A stretch of 64,000 nt of DNA, from positions 15,911,213 through 15,975,212 of the forward strand of contig NC_092574.1 in assembly GCF_037975245.1 (NCBI RefSeq), in the 5' to 3' direction. A model generated the notes under the pieces. It had not been told where the DNA came from. It made no database searches and was given only the letters and a program-made list of their open reading frames with translations. Positions within the stretch are counted from its first letter, which is position 1. Every line of letters starts with the position of its first letter. Origin of the DNA: Apostichopus japonicus (taxonomy: Eukaryota > Echinodermata > Holothuroidea > Aspidochirotida > Stichopodidae). The position numbers and the translations under genes are program-made. Below, in pieces: positions 62,830 through 64,000 of this stretch.

Positions 62830-63830
62830 TATATACATAATTATTGTAATATTTTTGTACACATTAAAATGTTATATATATTTAATTAGTTATTTTAATC
62901 ATCGTAAACTTCCGTTCCAAACAGACGTATGGTTCTGTGATCCAAACAACAAAGACTTTACCCCCCCCCCCCTCACCTTCTCTGCTACCCCATTTGCCTT
63001 CTCCCAAAGCAGATGGTTATTTTCATGGTCCCGTTTTGTGTCATCTTTAATAGATGGCGAAATTGTCAGATCAAGAAATTCCTGATTTGAAGACTCAGTT
63101 GGCTTCAATCACAGAAAAACTGGAAAAACTGACAAACAAGATTGAAGAGGTTTGTATGGAAAAGTCTGTAAATCCTGTCGTTTATGCAGAAGCTAAATAA
63201 ACTCAGTCTCTGAAATGCTCCTTTTAAAGCCAAATTGATGATGAATTTTCTAGGTTCATGTAAACAACAAGAACGGTCTGCATCATGTGAAAATCAATTT
63301 TGTACCTAAAATCATCCTTTAAGGTAAAAAATCTGTCAGCATTTACTTCTTCTGCATTTTTTTTTAGAAACAGTTAGGTCTGTTTCCAAGACGATAAAGC
63401 ATTGACTTTTATTTATGTTCAGGATACATTTGCATAATCTGTTATGATAAGAAGGAATTGCATTTAATGAGGAGTCTTGAGATTAAATTTTAAATAAGCT
63501 AAGTTTAAATTTACATCAGCACACTAGAGTTAAGTATGTGTATATTGATGTGTAGAATGAAGAAAACATTACGTGAGTTGCAATGACAAGAAATTGCATG
63601 TACAATGAGAGTTATTCATACACTTCACATGAAATGCTAGATTTGTGCTCACACTACAAAGTTGCAAAATTTGTATTCTCAGGAGGAAAATCATTTGAGC
63701 ATGTTGCAAGGAGATGAAACCATGGCCAGTAATCTGAAACCTGACATCAATATGTTGGATCAGCATCGTATCACACTTAATGAACTAGAACGACAGATTG
63801 GAAACCTGCAACAGAGAATCTCTGGGGAAG
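46131..63830 (+). CDS. RAD50: DNA repair protein RAD50, first 25 coding exons (3' part outside window)
   Basis: RAD50 is the SMC-like ATPase of the MRE11-RAD50-NBS1 complex, which tethers and processes DNA double-strand breaks. Exons: 46131-46259, 46575-46655, 47560-47661, 47839-47904, 48450-48488, 48849-48922, 49381-49440, 49791-49836, 50746-50814, 51750-51839, 52160-52220, 54162-54316, 54918-55019, 56496-56669, 57150-57254, 57746-57847, 58107-58219, 58552-58650, 58807-58893, 59251-59343, 59643-59768, 60718-60853, 62143-62256, 63054-63149, 63683-63830. They join in one frame to about 822 residues; human RAD50 has 1312. Walker A Lys42, Q-loop Gln159 and the zinc-hook cysteines fall at or within three residues of their human positions, so no exon seems missing. 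The start at 46131 was preferred to an in-frame Met at 46098 because it aligns with the human N terminus. Confidence 0.96.
47334..47388 (+). pseudogene. Decayed copy of the start of RAD50 exon 3
   Basis: GCAGGTGGGTCATTAGACTG, then AAGTCAAAGGTCAAATGACTG, resembles the acceptor and first 40-50 bases of the true exon at 47560 (GCAGGTGGCTCATGAGACCG, then AGGTCAAAGGTCAAGTGAAAC). The copy has an in-frame TAG and lies 219 bases upstream in the same intron, so it reads as a relic of a small tandem duplication. Confidence 0.65.
49791..59768 (+). CDS. RAD50: RAD50 ascending coiled coil
   Basis: Exons 8-21 encode about 470 residues rich in Glu, Lys, Gln and Leu with heptad character, for example [20 protein letters not shown] and [11 protein letters not shown]. 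They are the arm from the ATPase head to the hook. Landmarks kept from human are the TSLLGYFP-like THLLGRFP and CGSQDFES-like CGSQDVDKS shortly before the hook. The introns hold a 55-bp minisatellite, an 856-bp hAT-like element and a decayed exon copy described separately. Confidence 0.93.
52600..54150 (+). repeat. 55-bp minisatellite, about 28 units, in a RAD50 intron
   Basis: The unit reads TGTGTTCTGTTCTATGTCAG, ACTGTCCTATAAAATCATTC, CTCTATTCTCATTGG (55 bases in all). Units are mostly 90% or more alike with a few indels. A block at about 53640-53960 is nearly uniform for a variant with TCTCTTCTATG and TTTTCATTGG, a sign of local homogenisation. The last unit runs directly into GGGTTCTACAG, the acceptor of the exon at 54162. 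Because 55 is not a multiple of 3, long false open frames appear across the array. Confidence 0.97.
55209..56064. mobile_element. Non-autonomous hAT-like element, 856 bp, with 8-bp target duplication
   Basis: The element starts TAGGGATGCACCGGAT and ends ATCCGGTGCATCCCTA, an inverted terminal repeat. It is flanked by CAGTGGTA on both sides (55201-55208 and 56065-56072), an exact 8-base target duplication as hAT transposases make. Sub-terminal regions hold many CCGGCCGGAT-type units in both orientations, typical of transposase-binding arrays; the middle is AT-rich with no transposase frame. It sits in the RAD50 intron between exons ending 55019 and starting 56496. Confidence 0.92.
60718..62256 (+). 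CDS. RAD50: RAD50 zinc-hook exon and start of descending coil
   Basis: Exon 22 encodes [20 protein letters not shown]. The CxxC cysteines are residues 684 and 687 (codons at 60794-60796 and 60803-60805), against 681 and 684 in human. Two such hooks bind one zinc ion and join RAD50 molecules. Exon 23 (62143-62256) continues with [16 protein letters not shown], the counterpart of the human LQSKLRLAP segment, turning into the descending coil. Confidence 0.95.
62765..62828. repeat. (TA)n microsatellite
   Basis: About 30 uninterrupted TA dinucleotides in the RAD50 intron before the exon at 63054. The frame through it that encodes Tyr-Ile repeats is not a gene. Confidence 0.95.
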
Positions 63831-63887
63831 GTAAGGATGGAAATAGTGAATTCAGCTTCCAAAAGCAACACCGAAGAAGCATTCTTT

Positions 63888-64000
63888 TGGGAGGCATGCA
63901 CTTCATTGAGAGGCATGCACATCATTCAGAGCGTGCACTTTCTTCATTAAGAGGCGTGCACTTCGTCCAGAGCTGTGCACTTCATTCGGGGGGTGCACTT
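63888..64000. repeat. Degenerate ~22-27 bp tandem repeat, cut by the window edge
   Basis: Five or six units with the core GTGCACTTCATT or ATGCAC preceded by GAGGC/GAGC, for example GGAGGCATGCACTTCATTGA and AGAGGCGTGCACTTCGTCCA. It starts about 60 bases after the last RAD50 exon in the window and continues past the end. Confidence 0.8.

Noticed and set aside
62711-63085. 124-codon frame with Tyr-Ile repeats
   Set aside because: Driven by the (TA)n tract; its end overlaps a RAD50 exon in the wrong frame.

Overview
The window is nuclear genomic DNA from a multicellular animal. Every gene is split into short exons (mostly 35-260 bases) by AT-rich GT-AG introns of roughly 0.3-2.5 kb, and the proteins are close in sequence and exon logic to vertebrate orthologues. 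Introns carry minisatellites, (TA)n tracts and non-autonomous DNA transposons. Intron size, repeat style and protein similarity fit an invertebrate deuterostome, perhaps an echinoderm; that placement is inference. Exons were joined by hand from reading frame, splice dinucleotides and recalled similarity to human proteins, so individual boundaries may be off by a few bases.

Layout. (1) 1-11.8 kb, plus strand: the last 15 exons of THOC2, a scaffold subunit of the THO/TREX mRNA-export complex, ending at 11797. (2) 11.8-16.8 kb: no gene seen; a 2x ~158 bp tandem duplication and a palindromic MITE with an exact target-site duplication. (3) 16.85-26.8 kb, plus strand: two tandem EMC7 genes (ER membrane protein complex subunit 7), each with four coding exons and identical sizes for exons 2 and 3, but only about half identical in protein sequence. 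The second copy carries a ~1.85 kb inverted-terminal-repeat element in its third intron. (4) 30.8-42.8 kb, minus strand: a complete 20-exon MCMDC2, a meiotic MCM-like protein whose Walker motifs are degenerate. (5) 42.8-46.1 kb: the divergent interval between MCMDC2 and RAD50. (6) 46.1-64.0 kb, plus strand: the first 25 coding exons of RAD50 (about 822 residues), with Walker A, Q-loop, first coiled coil, CPLC zinc hook and the start of the returning coil; the C-terminal ATPase lobe lies beyond the window.

No prokaryotic system, CRISPR array, rRNA or tRNA was recognised. The most noteworthy features are the diverged tandem EMC7 pair, the head-to-head placement of two recombination genes (MCMDC2 and RAD50), repeated cases of small tandem duplications that copy exon ends or splice acceptors, and three separate DNA-transposon-like elements with readable termini.
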